A stretch of 64,000 bases of DNA from Flavobacterium branchiarum (GTDB lineage: Bacteria; Bacteroidota; Bacteroidia; Flavobacteriales; Flavobacteriaceae): positions 496,001-560,000 of the forward strand of contig NZ_JAUFQQ010000003.1 of assembly GCF_030409845.1 (NCBI RefSeq), in the 5' to 3' direction. Both the position numbers and the translations under genes were made by a program. Shown here in pieces: positions 1 through 8,213 of this stretch; position 1 is the stretch's first letter; every line of letters begins with the position of its first letter. The notes under the pieces were generated by a model, which was not told the DNA's origin, searched no databases, and was given only the letters and a program-made list of their open reading frames with translations.

Positions 1-891
1 GTTTCCTGCACCGCCTGCCTGAATAATCCAGCCTGTTACCGTTGGGATAGTGAAGTAGCCCACGATACCGATTATCATAAAGATGATGTACACGGTATTT
101 GAGGTATCAGGAATGTAAGTCGGGTCGGCAAGCATTGCTATATCCTTTTCGATAATGAGGGATTGTATTTTGGCAAGCATAGAGCTGAACAGGTCTGCCA
201 CAGGCAACCACAGGTAAACGCTGACGTATCGGGTCAGCCATTGCGTGAGCGTGGACTGAAAACCGTCCCACACGCTTATCGCAAAGGCTATCGGCCCGAG
301 TATGGACAGGACAATGAGAAAGAACGTCCTTATGGTATCAATAACCAAAGCTGCTGCCTGAAACAGTACCTCTAACAGATTGCGAAACCAATTCTTAATA
401 GCTTGTTCGGTTTGGTAGGCAAACCTATCCATATACATTCCCGACATCGTAATCAAATCGCCGGGCGACCAGCCCAATTCTTCGAGCTTTTTATCAAATT
501 CCTCATTTGATACGAGATAGGCTGTTTCAGGATTTCGTAGCATAGCTTCCCGTTCGAGCAGGTCTTTTTTCGCCTGCAAATTGTTGAGGTCAAGCACCTG
601 ATTTTCGAGGATTGTGTGAGTACCCTGTACCACCGGACTTAACACGGCATTGATTGTTCCCAATACGATAGTTGGGAAAAACATAATGCAAAGCCCCAAA
701 GCGAAAGGACGAAGCAAAGGGTACATATCAATGGGTTCAGCCCTGCTCAAAGCCTGCCATACTTTTATGGCAACATAGAACAAAGCCCCCAATCCGGCTA
801 TCCCTTTAGCCACTGCCGCCATATCGGCGGACAGTGGGAGCATCTCATCATATAATGAGCGTAGGACTTCGTGAAGATTTTGAAATTCCAT
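1..891 (-). CDS. traJ: TraJ, conjugative transfer membrane protein (3' end outside window)
   Basis: The reading frame starts at the ATG at 891 and stays open for 297 codons to the window edge, so the C-terminus is missing. It encodes a polytopic membrane protein with hydrophobic segments near residues 26-44, 60-82, 175-207 and 267-290 and a charged region (about 100-150) containing the motif GWSPGDL. This layout and the position directly after traI match the Bacteroides conjugative transposon TraJ family, thought to be an inner-membrane part of the mating-pair channel (VirB6-like; inference). Only 2 nt separate it from traI, so the two are co-transcribed and probably translationally coupled. 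Confidence 0.9.
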   Translation of the reverse strand, partial: MEFQNLHEVLRSLYDEMLPLSADMAAVAKGIAGLGALFYVAIKVWQALSRAEPIDMYPLLRPFALGLCIMFFPTIVLGTINAVLSPVVQGTHTILENQVLDLNNLQAKKDLLEREAMLRNPETAYLVSNEEFDKKLEELGWSPGDLITMSGMYMDRFAYQTEQAIKNWFRNLLEVLFQAAALVIDTIRTFFLIVLSILGPIAFAISVWDGFQSTLTQWLTRYVSVYLWLPVADLFSSMLAKIQSLIIEKDIAMLADPTYIPDTSNTVYIIFMIIGIVGYFTIPTVTGWIIQAGGAGN

Positions 892-893
892 AA

Positions 894-1526
894 CTACCAG
901 TATTTTTGGTTAGGAGTTCCATAGAGGTCAAGCACTCTTTTGGTATTGTTCTGCTTTTTTGCTCTTAGAATACTTACAGAGATATTCTTATTGGTATAGT
1001 AGCGTACCAAGCTGTGGTATTCCTTTACTTCTTTGTACACTCTATCAATAATATCCATACGCTCTTTGTCGTTCAGCGAAAGGCTTGATGAGGTTACAAT
1101 CTGTTTGAGTTCTTTCAGCAGTTCGGTACTTTCATTCAAAAGTGCCGAATAACCATTGCTGATAGCTGCCAATTCCTGTGCAGAAAAATTCGGGTCGTTC
1201 ATCATCTTACCGAAGTTGGTAACATACATTTCGGATACGTCACCGACAAGCAATACAGTCTGCTGTACCTTACGTGCATCTTTTACAAGATTATTTACAG
1301 CTTGTAGCTTGTCGTAATACTCCTTACCCTGTTTATACACCTTTTCCACTTCCTTGAAATTTTTAATTACATTGGATACCGTGGAAGAAGTCTGTACGAT
1401 TTCATTCGCACTGTTGAGAATACCCGATGCCAGATTTGTGGGGTCGGTTACTACCCATTGTGCTTTAGCGGACGGTGCTACGGCGAGCATTAGTGCCGTA
1501 CACACCATAAAAAGGAACTTTTTCAT
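894..1526 (-). CDS. traI: TraI-type conjugation protein (DUF4141)
   Basis: This 210-residue protein has a clear signal peptide (residues 1-22, ending in SAKA before QW), so it should be exported to the periplasm. The mature part is almost wholly alpha-helical, with long charged amphipathic stretches (residues 45-110 and 130-190). This recalls VirB5-like tip or periplasmic proteins, but the similarity is only in architecture. Family DUF4141 is the usual TraI position in Bacteroides-type elements, between TraG and TraJ. It lies 26 nt downstream of traG in the same operon. Confidence 0.85.
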   Translation of the reverse strand: MKKFLFMVCTALMLAVAPSAKAQWVVTDPTNLASGILNSANEIVQTSSTVSNVIKNFKEVEKVYKQGKEYYDKLQAVNNLVKDARKVQQTVLLVGDVSEMYVTNFGKMMNDPNFSAQELAAISNGYSALLNESTELLKELKQIVTSSSLSLNDKERMDIIDRVYKEVKEYHSLVRYYTNKNISVSILRAKKQNNTKRVLDLYGTPNQKYW

Positions 1527-1552
1527 TTTTATGAATTTTAAAATGTTAATGA

Positions 1553-4057
1553 CTATTGATTTGCTTTGTCACGCCTTTGCATTGCGATATGCTTAATGGC
1601 GAGTTCTACGTTACCGTCCAATTCGGAAGCTAATTGCATTACCTCCATTTTTTCGGTTTCTTCGGTGGTGTATGCGAGGTATTCCTCCAAACTAACTTCG
1701 GTGGCATAGACTGCCGAGTTCGTACCACCTAAGCCAATCCAAACCTCTTTGTACAGTCGGCTTGCATCGTTGTTCATATTGATAGAAAGTACCTGACTTT
1801 TTTCCTTATCTGTAAGCCCCAACATTGCCTGTATGTCATCGAATTTATTCATATACTTACGCTGGTCTAAGAGGATTTTACAGTCGGAATTGTTGATGAT
1901 ACTTTCTTTTACAATGGGCGACTGGATAATATCATCTACCTCTTGCGTAACGACAATCGCTTCTCCGAAGAATTTCCTAACCGTTTTAAAGAGGTACTTT
2001 ATGTATTCCGCCATTCCTTCTTTTGCGATTGCTTTCCAGGCTTCTTCAATCAAAATGAGCTTGCGAATACCTTTTAATCGCCTCATCTTGTTGATGAAAA
2101 CTTCCATAATGATGATTGTGACTATGGGAAAGAGGATTTTGTGGTCTTTAATCGCATCAATTTCAAACACGATAAAGCGTTTGGAAAGCAGGTCTAACTG
2201 CTTATCGGAGTTGAGCAGATAATCATATTCGCCGCCCTTGTAATAGGGTTCGAGTACGTTCAGGAAATTGGCAATGTCAAAGTCTTTTTCCCTTACCTGT
2301 TTTTCTTCGAGTACCTTGCGGTAATCGCCTTTGACATACTCGTAGAAACCGTTAAATGATGGGTAAACATCGTCCGTTTTGATACGTTCGATATAGCCGC
2401 TTACGGCATTGGAAAGAGCAACCTCTTCAGAACGGGTTGGCGGTTCATCATCACGTTTCCAGAGTGTCAGTATCAAAGTCTTGACACTTTCCCGCTTCTC
2501 AATGTCGAACACGCCATCATCGGTATAGAAAGGGTTAAAGGCAATGGGATTGTCTTCGGTGTATGTAAAATACACGCCGTCTTCGCCTTTGGTCTTTCCT
2601 TTGATGAGTTCGCATAAGCCCTGATAACTATTCCCTGTATCCACCAACAGGACGTGAGCACCCTGTTCGTAGTATTGCCTTACCATATGATTTGTGAAGA
2701 ACGATTTTCCCGAACCCGATGGCCCCAAAATGAATTTGTTGCGGTTCGTGATAATCCCACGCTTCATAGGCAGGTCGGAAATATCCAAATGGATAGGTTT
2801 TCCTGTAAGCCTGTCAGCCATTTTGATACCGAACGGCGAGGGCGAATTGTGATAGTTGGTTTCTTCTGTGAAGAAGCACAAGGCAGGTTCGATAAAAGTG
2901 TAAAAACTTTCCTCACTCGGAAAATCGCCTGCATTGCCGGGCATTCCAGCCCAAAACAAAGTGGCTACGTCCGTAGTGTTGTGGCGAGGCTTACACTCCA
3001 TCAATGCCAATGCACTACCGCAATCGTTCTTTAACTGTTTCAGCTCCGCAGGGTCTTCCGACCACGCCATAATGTTGAAGTGTGCCCTGATAGACGACAG
3101 ACCGAAGCTGTGGGCTTCGTTCAGGTATTTTTCTATCCACTCTTTGTTGATTTGGTTTGCCCTGCTATACCTTGCCAAAGAGTGCATATTGCGGGCGGAC
3201 TTTTCAAACTTTTGCAGGTTGTCTTCGCTGTTATCCAAAAACAAATATTGGTTGTAGATATGGTTACAGCTAAGGAGTAATCCCACGGGAGCAGCGAACG
3301 ACAAACGGCAGTCGCTCCGGTCGGTGGATAGCTTTTCAAAACGGGTATCAGCCGATACCGTTCCGGGCAAATCGTCTGTATCGGACAAGGTGTGCAGGCT
3401 CAACCTTTTGTTTCCGATACGGACTTCTTCCGTTCCGAGTGCGATGTCCTGCATTGGTGTTCCAGATTCCCTTGATAACGTGAGGTACTGTTCCAGTAAT
3501 CCATGTGTATCTTCTGTTCCGATGATTTCATCTTCGGTCAGACGTTTCAGGGTTACAAAACCGCTATCGTTCACGATACGCTCAAACTGGGCGACCGCCT
3601 CCATAAAGCGGTGTATCGTTTCCTTGTTCCTGATTTCCTTTGGTATCAGCGTACCTTTACATAGCGATGAAAAATTACTTTGCATCCGCATTCTTTCCTT
3701 AGTGGTCTTGGTCAGGAACAAGTAACAGTAGTGATTTAAGAACGGTCGCTCATTGAAATGGCGTTGATAGGATTTTGCCAAAAAACTTTGGTTATCCTCT
3801 GCCAAATCGGGCGCATAGCTTTCTTTGATGTACCAATCCTGTTTGTGAATGACCGTAAAATCAGGCAAGGTTTTGATAGCCTTGTGCCAGGCGGAGTGAA
3901 TAGCTTCGTATTCCGCAGAAGCTACCGTGAACAATTCCGGCAAGCGTACTTCAAAGCAGGCGGTAATGTCCGCATCTTTGGATAAGATGCAGTTGTTCTC
4001 CACTGCCAACAAAGGGAACTTGTTTTCCAGTGTGGTGGTCTTTGCTACATTTCTCAT
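1553..4057 (-). CDS. traG: TraG, VirB4-like conjugation ATPase
   Basis: The 834-residue protein has the full length of the Bacteroides TraG family, the VirB4-type ATPase that powers mating-pair assembly at the inner membrane. Walker A GPSGSGKS lies at residues 445-452. A Walker B-like LILIEEAW lies at 667-674, followed by a conserved TVRKFFGEAIVVTQEVDD segment typical of VirB4 proteins. The N-terminal 430 residues form the family-specific domain. The start codon overlaps the traF stop by 4 nt (ATGA), which indicates translational coupling. It should not be confused with the VirD4-type coupling protein, here called MobC. Confidence 0.95.
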   Translation of the reverse strand: MRNVAKTTTLENKFPLLAVENNCILSKDADITACFEVRLPELFTVASAEYEAIHSAWHKAIKTLPDFTVIHKQDWYIKESYAPDLAEDNQSFLAKSYQRHFNERPFLNHYCYLFLTKTTKERMRMQSNFSSLCKGTLIPKEIRNKETIHRFMEAVAQFERIVNDSGFVTLKRLTEDEIIGTEDTHGLLEQYLTLSRESGTPMQDIALGTEEVRIGNKRLSLHTLSDTDDLPGTVSADTRFEKLSTDRSDCRLSFAAPVGLLLSCNHIYNQYLFLDNSEDNLQKFEKSARNMHSLARYSRANQINKEWIEKYLNEAHSFGLSSIRAHFNIMAWSEDPAELKQLKNDCGSALALMECKPRHNTTDVATLFWAGMPGNAGDFPSEESFYTFIEPALCFFTEETNYHNSPSPFGIKMADRLTGKPIHLDISDLPMKRGIITNRNKFILGPSGSGKSFFTNHMVRQYYEQGAHVLLVDTGNSYQGLCELIKGKTKGEDGVYFTYTEDNPIAFNPFYTDDGVFDIEKRESVKTLILTLWKRDDEPPTRSEEVALSNAVSGYIERIKTDDVYPSFNGFYEYVKGDYRKVLEEKQVREKDFDIANFLNVLEPYYKGGEYDYLLNSDKQLDLLSKRFIVFEIDAIKDHKILFPIVTIIIMEVFINKMRRLKGIRKLILIEEAWKAIAKEGMAEYIKYLFKTVRKFFGEAIVVTQEVDDIIQSPIVKESIINNSDCKILLDQRKYMNKFDDIQAMLGLTDKEKSQVLSINMNNDASRLYKEVWIGLGGTNSAVYATEVSLEEYLAYTTEETEKMEVMQLASELDGNVELAIKHIAMQRRDKANQ

Positions 4058-4386
4058 ACGGCATTCTGTTTAGGTGTGAATTTTAAATAGCGGTGTACAG
4101 GCTTGCGGCAGATGATGTAGCGGGGATGCCTTTTATTGGCTCCAATTTTCATCAGCCCGTGTTCGCCGTACTTCCTGTTCAGCGAAAAGGTCTGCCATAC
4201 AATGAGCGAAGCACCGCCTGCCCCAAGAAAAAGGCAGATGTAGGAATTAACCCCGGCCATGTAAAGTATCATGACCAGGATAAGGGTTCCGAGCAGTCCG
4301 CCTGCAAAAATGAACAGGTATTGTGCTTTCAGCCCTTTAAATTCCACCGTTCTCCCAATGCCTTTGTTGATGTTATAATTACTCAT
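4054..4386 (-). CDS. traF: TraF (DUF4133) small membrane protein
   Basis: The 110-residue protein begins MSNYNINKGIGR. I chose this start over an upstream ATG at 4449 because that extension would run back into traE, and the family starts at MSNYNINKG. Two adjacent transmembrane helices lie around residues 25-45 and 48-68, followed by a basic C-terminal tail. DUF4133 proteins are the TraF position of Bacteroides conjugative transposons and resemble VirB3 in size, topology and location just before the VirB4-like ATPase (inference). It lies 11 nt after traE and overlaps traG by 4 nt. Confidence 0.88.
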   Translation of the reverse strand: MSNYNINKGIGRTVEFKGLKAQYLFIFAGGLLGTLILVMILYMAGVNSYICLFLGAGGASLIVWQTFSLNRKYGEHGLMKIGANKRHPRYIICRKPVHRYLKFTPKQNAV

Positions 4387-4397
4387 AAGGCAACGGA

Positions 4398-4703
4398 TTA
4401 AAGGAAGAATGAACGCAGGATGGTAGCTGCAACAATTAAGAAGATACACGCACCAAACCAGGATGCTGCAGTCTTCGATGTGTCGGGGTCGCCCGAACTG
4501 AACTTGTTATAAACCTTAACGCCCCCTATCAAGCCCACGACCGCACCAATGGCGTAGATTAATTGGGTTGCGGGGTCGAAATAAGACGTTACCATTTGAG
4601 TAGCCTCGTTGATGCCAGCCGAACCGTTTCCCTGTGCGAACGCACCAATTCCTGACAGAATTGCCACGGCTGCCAGCAAAACTTTTTTTCTCTGTTTTTC
4701 CAT
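4398..4703 (-). CDS. traE: TraE (DUF4134), pilin-like small membrane protein
   Basis: The 101-residue protein has a signal-like N-terminus (residues 1-23, ending AFA before QGN), then two hydrophobic helices near residues 45-65 and 80-100. This VirB2-like topology fits DUF4134, the TraE family of Bacteroides-type elements. A pilin role is an inference from topology and gene order. It is the first gene of the traE-traJ block. The defence island separates this block from traD, but traE retains its own putative promoter with the phased repeats described at 4758-4830. Confidence 0.88.
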   Translation of the reverse strand: MEKQRKKVLLAAVAILSGIGAFAQGNGSAGINEATQMVTSYFDPATQLIYAIGAVVGLIGGVKVYNKFSSGDPDTSKTAASWFGACIFLIVAATILRSFFL

Positions 4704-4757
4704 AATTGAAACACATTAATTTGTTATTGTTATCCCGCACCTTGCGGACTTTCGGGA

Positions 4758-4830
4758 CAAAGGTGTTTCAGAAATCAGGGCGTTATAATAAAGTGGCAGT
4801 CAAAGGAATGATTTGGCAGTGAGTGGCTGA
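4758..4830 (-). promoter_or_regulatory. traE promoter with four 10-bp-phased GGC repeats
   Basis: On the plus strand the repeats GGCAGT (4795), GGAATG (4805), GGCAGT (4815) and GGCTGA (4825) start exactly 10 bp apart. Read on the minus strand, ACTGCCAC is followed by a -7-like box CACCTTTG (4765-4758) at the same spacing seen for traA, mobC, DUF1896 and DUF3945. There is no good -33 TTTG at normal spacing, so activator dependence is inferred. Confidence 0.65.
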
Positions 4831-4873
4831 ATTGCTGGATCTTCTTCATGAAATAGGGAAGATAATTTTATTA

Positions 4874-4931
4874 TTTGAAACTATCTACAAAGAAATATAT
4901 TTGTGTATTTAAATATTATCCTGTATATTTG
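4874..4931 (+). promoter_or_regulatory. Two overlapping Bacteroidota promoters for the defence operon
   Basis: Promoter 1 has TTTG at 4874-4877, an 18-nt spacer and a perfect -7 box TATATTTG at 4896-4903. The last four bases of that box (TTTG, 4900-4903) can act as the -33 element of promoter 2, with a 20-nt spacer to a second perfect TATATTTG at 4924-4931. Both read into the hsd operon. No phased GGC repeats lie between them and the operon, which suggests expression independent of the ICE transfer programme. Confidence 0.65.
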
Positions 4932-4962
4932 CTTAAATTTGAAACGGAATACAAAATTGAAA

Positions 4963-5514
4963 ATGCAATTAAAAGATATATCCCATTTGCAATTTGGCTT
5001 TTATGACAAGCCAAAAGAAAAAGGTGCAGTTATCTATCTTCAGGCTAAAAATTTTAATGATTTTGGGCTGTTTGATGGTAATGGAGATGGATGGGTTGAA
5101 ATAACAGAAAAGTCCAAAAGCCATCTTTTAGAAGAGGGAGATGTTTTATTTGTGGGGAAAGGGATGCGAAATTTTGCTTGGAAATACAGTGTTGATACAG
5201 GAAAAGCAATTGCTTCCTCTATCTTTTTTGTTATCAAGCCGAAGTCTGATCTTGTTGATTCAGACTATTTGGTTACGATTTTTAATTCGACTAAGTATCA
5301 ATCATTTTTTCAGTCCCTTGGTGCAGGTAGCTCTATTCCTTCTATTCGTAAAAATGAACTCGAAGCAGTAGAAATCCCTCTTCCTCCATTAGAAGTTCAA
5401 AAAAAGATAGCCAAGCTAAGTGATTTGCATCGAGCAGAATTAGCTTTGACAGGAAGGTTGATAGACGAAAAAAATAAATTATTTCAAGCAGTAATAAATG
5501 ATATTTTAAAATAA
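4963..5514 (+). CDS. Half-size type I restriction specificity subunit
   Basis: The start MQLKDIS at 4963 is chosen because it begins a canonical HsdS target-recognition domain; the in-frame ATG at 4903 overlaps the promoter. The 183-residue protein holds one recognition domain (through about residue 140) and one conserved helix region starting with the family motif IPLPPLEVQKKIA. Normal HsdS subunits have two such halves, so this is a single-domain subunit. It could dimerise to read a palindromic target, or compete with the full HsdS at 7044 for HsdM. It ends 1 nt before hsdM and is the first gene of the operon. Confidence 0.82.
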   Translation: MQLKDISHLQFGFYDKPKEKGAVIYLQAKNFNDFGLFDGNGDGWVEITEKSKSHLLEEGDVLFVGKGMRNFAWKYSVDTGKAIASSIFFVIKPKSDLVDSDYLVTIFNSTKYQSFFQSLGAGSSIPSIRKNELEAVEIPLPPLEVQKKIAKLSDLHRAELALTGRLIDEKNKLFQAVINDILK

Positions 5515-5515
5515 A

Positions 5516-7042
5516 ATGGAAAAGAAGCTCACTCAAAAAGAGATTAACAATATAGTATGGAAAGCCTGTGATTCATTCAGAGGAGTGTTAAGTAGCGGAC
5601 AGTATAAAGATTATGTGCTGACGATGCTTTTTGTAAAGTATGTTTCTGATGTATGGAAAGACAAGAAAGCATTTTACACCGAAAAGTACAAAGGTGATAA
5701 TGTGCGTATAGAACGGGCTTTGGCAAATGAACGATTTAAGCTTCCTGAAAATGCAACTTTCGATTATTTATTTGAAAATCGTAATGATGTACAATTAGGT
5801 GATTTAATCGACCGTGTTCTGGAACAAATTGAAGATTCCAACCGCTTGAAATTAGCAGGTGTTTTCAGAAATATTACGTTCAATTCAGAATCAAATCTTG
5901 GGCAAACAAAAGACCGTAACAGAAGACTGAAAAATTTGCTTGTCGATTTTTCTGAAATGGATTTACAGCCTTCGCATTTGGAAGGTAATGATGTGATCGG
6001 TGATTCTTATGAGTACCTGATTTCAATGTTTGCGGGTGATGAAGGAAAAAAATCAGGAGAATTTTATACCCCAAGTGAGGTTTCTACCCTATTAGCGAAG
6101 CTCCTTACTCCTGAAGCGGGTAATAGATTAAATGACCCAACCTGCGGTTCGGGCTCCTTATTGATTAAGCTATCCAAAGAAGTAGGATCCGGAAACTTTT
6201 CTTTATATGGACAGGAAGTAAACGGAAGCACTTGGGCTTTAGCTCGTATGAATATGTTTCTGCACGAGATTGATAACGCTACCATTGAATGGGGAGACAC
6301 CATAAATAACCCACGCCTTTTGGAAGGTGATCAATTAATGAAGTTTCATATTGTGGCTGCAAATCCACCTTTTTCATTAGATAAATGGGGAGCGGAAAAT
6401 GCGGTCGCTGATCAATACAATCGTTTCCATCGAGGTGTTCCTCCAAAAAGCAAAGGTGATTACGCCTTTATTAGTCATATGATTGAAACCACTTATGAAG
6501 ATATTGGTCGTGTTGGAGTGATTATGCCGCATGGTGTATTGTTTAGGGGAAGCAGCGAAGGTAAAATCCGTCAGCAGTTGATTGAAGAAAATTTATTAGA
6601 AGCTGTCATTGGTTTACCTGCCAACTTATTTTTCGGGACTGGTATTCCAGCTGTTATTCTGATTTTCAACAAAGCAAAGGAATCCAATAAAGATGTTTTG
6701 TTCATTGATGCGAGCAAAGGTTTTGAAACAGGTAAAAATCAAAACAAACTGAGAGATATAGATATAAAACACATTGTTGAAACATACAAAGCTTTTAAAA
6801 TCAGTGTTCCTCTTGCTACTGATAAAGGTAGTGTAATTGAAGACAAATATGCTTATCGAGCGCCCTTGAGCGAAATTAAAGAGAACGATTTTAATCTGAA
6901 TATCCCTCGCTATGTGGATACGTTTGAAGAAGAGGAAGAGGTGGATATTAAAGCGGTACAATCAGAGATTAATACACTAAAGCAACAGATTGATGATGTG
7001 GAAGCAGAAATGGCTAACTATTTAAAAGATCTGGGATACTAG
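5516..7042 (+). CDS. hsdM: HsdM, type I restriction-modification N6-adenine methyltransferase
   Basis: The 508-residue protein has the complete HsdM layout: an N-terminal helical domain (about 1-150), then the S-adenosylmethionine-binding motif I DPTCGSGSL at residues 207-215 and the catalytic adenine-methylase motif IV NPPF at 283-286. The C-terminus (about 470-508) is a predicted coiled coil that contacts HsdS. It methylates adenine in the sequence chosen by HsdS and protects self DNA. Length and motifs show no damage. It sits between two specificity genes, with 1 nt to each. Confidence 0.96.
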   Translation: MEKKLTQKEINNIVWKACDSFRGVLSSGQYKDYVLTMLFVKYVSDVWKDKKAFYTEKYKGDNVRIERALANERFKLPENATFDYLFENRNDVQLGDLIDRVLEQIEDSNRLKLAGVFRNITFNSESNLGQTKDRNRRLKNLLVDFSEMDLQPSHLEGNDVIGDSYEYLISMFAGDEGKKSGEFYTPSEVSTLLAKLLTPEAGNRLNDPTCGSGSLLIKLSKEVGSGNFSLYGQEVNGSTWALARMNMFLHEIDNATIEWGDTINNPRLLEGDQLMKFHIVAANPPFSLDKWGAENAVADQYNRFHRGVPPKSKGDYAFISHMIETTYEDIGRVGVIMPHGVLFRGSSEGKIRQQLIEENLLEAVIGLPANLFFGTGIPAVILIFNKAKESNKDVLFIDASKGFETGKNQNKLRDIDIKHIVETYKAFKISVPLATDKGSVIEDKYAYRAPLSEIKENDFNLNIPRYVDTFEEEEEVDIKAVQSEINTLKQQIDDVEAEMANYLKDLGY

Positions 7043-7043
7043 T

Positions 7044-8210
7044 ATGGATAAAAAGACTGGATATAAGAAAACACCATTAGGAACAGTTCCCTCTAATTGG
7101 AATATCGTTGAAATACTTGAGGTTCTAGAATATGAACAGCCGAGCAAATATTTAACGAATAATATCAACAAGGTAAACAACTTGAACAACATGCCTGTAT
7201 TAACAGCTAATAAAGCTTTTGTTTTAGGTTATACCGAAGATCAGGATGGTATATATAACCCTGATAATCCTGTAATAATTTTTGACGATTTTACTACTGC
7301 TAGCAGGTATATTGACTTTCGCTTTAAAATTAAATCTTCAGCCATAAAAATTTTAACAGCAAAGGCGGGTAACGACACAAAGTTCTTATATGAGAGACTT
7401 CAGCTAGTAAAGATTAATACTGAAGATCATAAAAGACGGTGGATTTCAGAATTTCAAGAAATAGCTATAGCGTTGCCGCCAATTAACGAGCAAAATGAAA
7501 TTGCAAAACTTTCATTTACTTGGGATAGGTCAATTAGATATAATGAGCAATTACTTGAAAATTTTATAAATCGCAGACGTGCTCTTGTTTTAAAATTGAC
7601 TTCTGACATCGGAATGAACGTAGTTTTAACACCGCTTGCAAAAGGAGTTATTAAAGTTAAAACAGGTTTTATTCCTGAGAAAGAAATTTTTTATCAAGAA
7701 ATTGGTATAAGATCTCATGCTAAAGGCATTTTTCATAAAGAACCAGTAACAGGAAAAAGTTTAGGTAACAAATCCGTGTTTTGGATAGAACCCGATTGCT
7801 TTGTTGTAAATATTGTTTTTGCATGGGAGCAAGCAATAGCAAAGACAACGGAAGCAGAGAGAGGAATGATAGCTTCACATCGTTTTCCTATGTACAAACC
7901 TAAAGAAGGGGTTTTAGATCTGGATTACCTGTTGTACTTTTTTAAATCAGCAAAAGGGAAAAACTTATTAGAGTTGGCTTCTCCCGGTGGTGCAGGGCGA
8001 AACAAGACGTTAGGGCAATCTGAATTCCTAAAACTCAAAATACCCGTACCTCCAATTGAGGAGCAGAAGGAAATTGTTCGGTTACTAAATACAGCAGATA
8101 AGGAAATCGAACTACAAAAGAAGAAAATAGAAGCGATTAAACAACAGAAAAAAGGTTTGATGCAACAATTATTAACCGGGAAAAAGAGATTGAAAATAAA
8201 TACTATTTAA
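7044..8210 (+). CDS. hsdS: HsdS, full-length type I specificity subunit
   Basis: The 388-residue protein contains two target-recognition domains, each followed by a conserved coiled-coil spacer. The first spacer begins at ALPPINEQNEIAKL (about residue 144) and the second at PVPPIEEQKEIVRLLN (about 333), with a final coiled coil ending QQLLTGKKRLK. This is the normal HsdS design that recognises a bipartite target. The opening PLGTVPSNWNIV is typical of the first domain. It lies 1 nt after hsdM. The expected partner hsdR is not next; four unrelated defence genes are inserted, starting 3 nt after the hsdS stop. Confidence 0.93.
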   Translation: MDKKTGYKKTPLGTVPSNWNIVEILEVLEYEQPSKYLTNNINKVNNLNNMPVLTANKAFVLGYTEDQDGIYNPDNPVIIFDDFTTASRYIDFRFKIKSSAIKILTAKAGNDTKFLYERLQLVKINTEDHKRRWISEFQEIAIALPPINEQNEIAKLSFTWDRSIRYNEQLLENFINRRRALVLKLTSDIGMNVVLTPLAKGVIKVKTGFIPEKEIFYQEIGIRSHAKGIFHKEPVTGKSLGNKSVFWIEPDCFVVNIVFAWEQAIAKTTEAERGMIASHRFPMYKPKEGVLDLDYLLYFFKSAKGKNLLELASPGGAGRNKTLGQSEFLKLKIPVPPIEEQKEIVRLLNTADKEIELQKKKIEAIKQQKKGLMQQLLTGKKRLKINTI

Positions 8211-8213
8211 CGC

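Noticed and set aside
163..375. Plus-strand ORF inside traJ
   Set aside because: It is antisense to a clear membrane-protein coding frame and has no recognisable product; it is a shadow frame.
4963..8210. Phase-variable (invertible) hsdS locus
   Set aside because: Two specificity genes flank hsdM in the same direction; I saw no long inverted repeats or recombinase gene that would allow shuffling.
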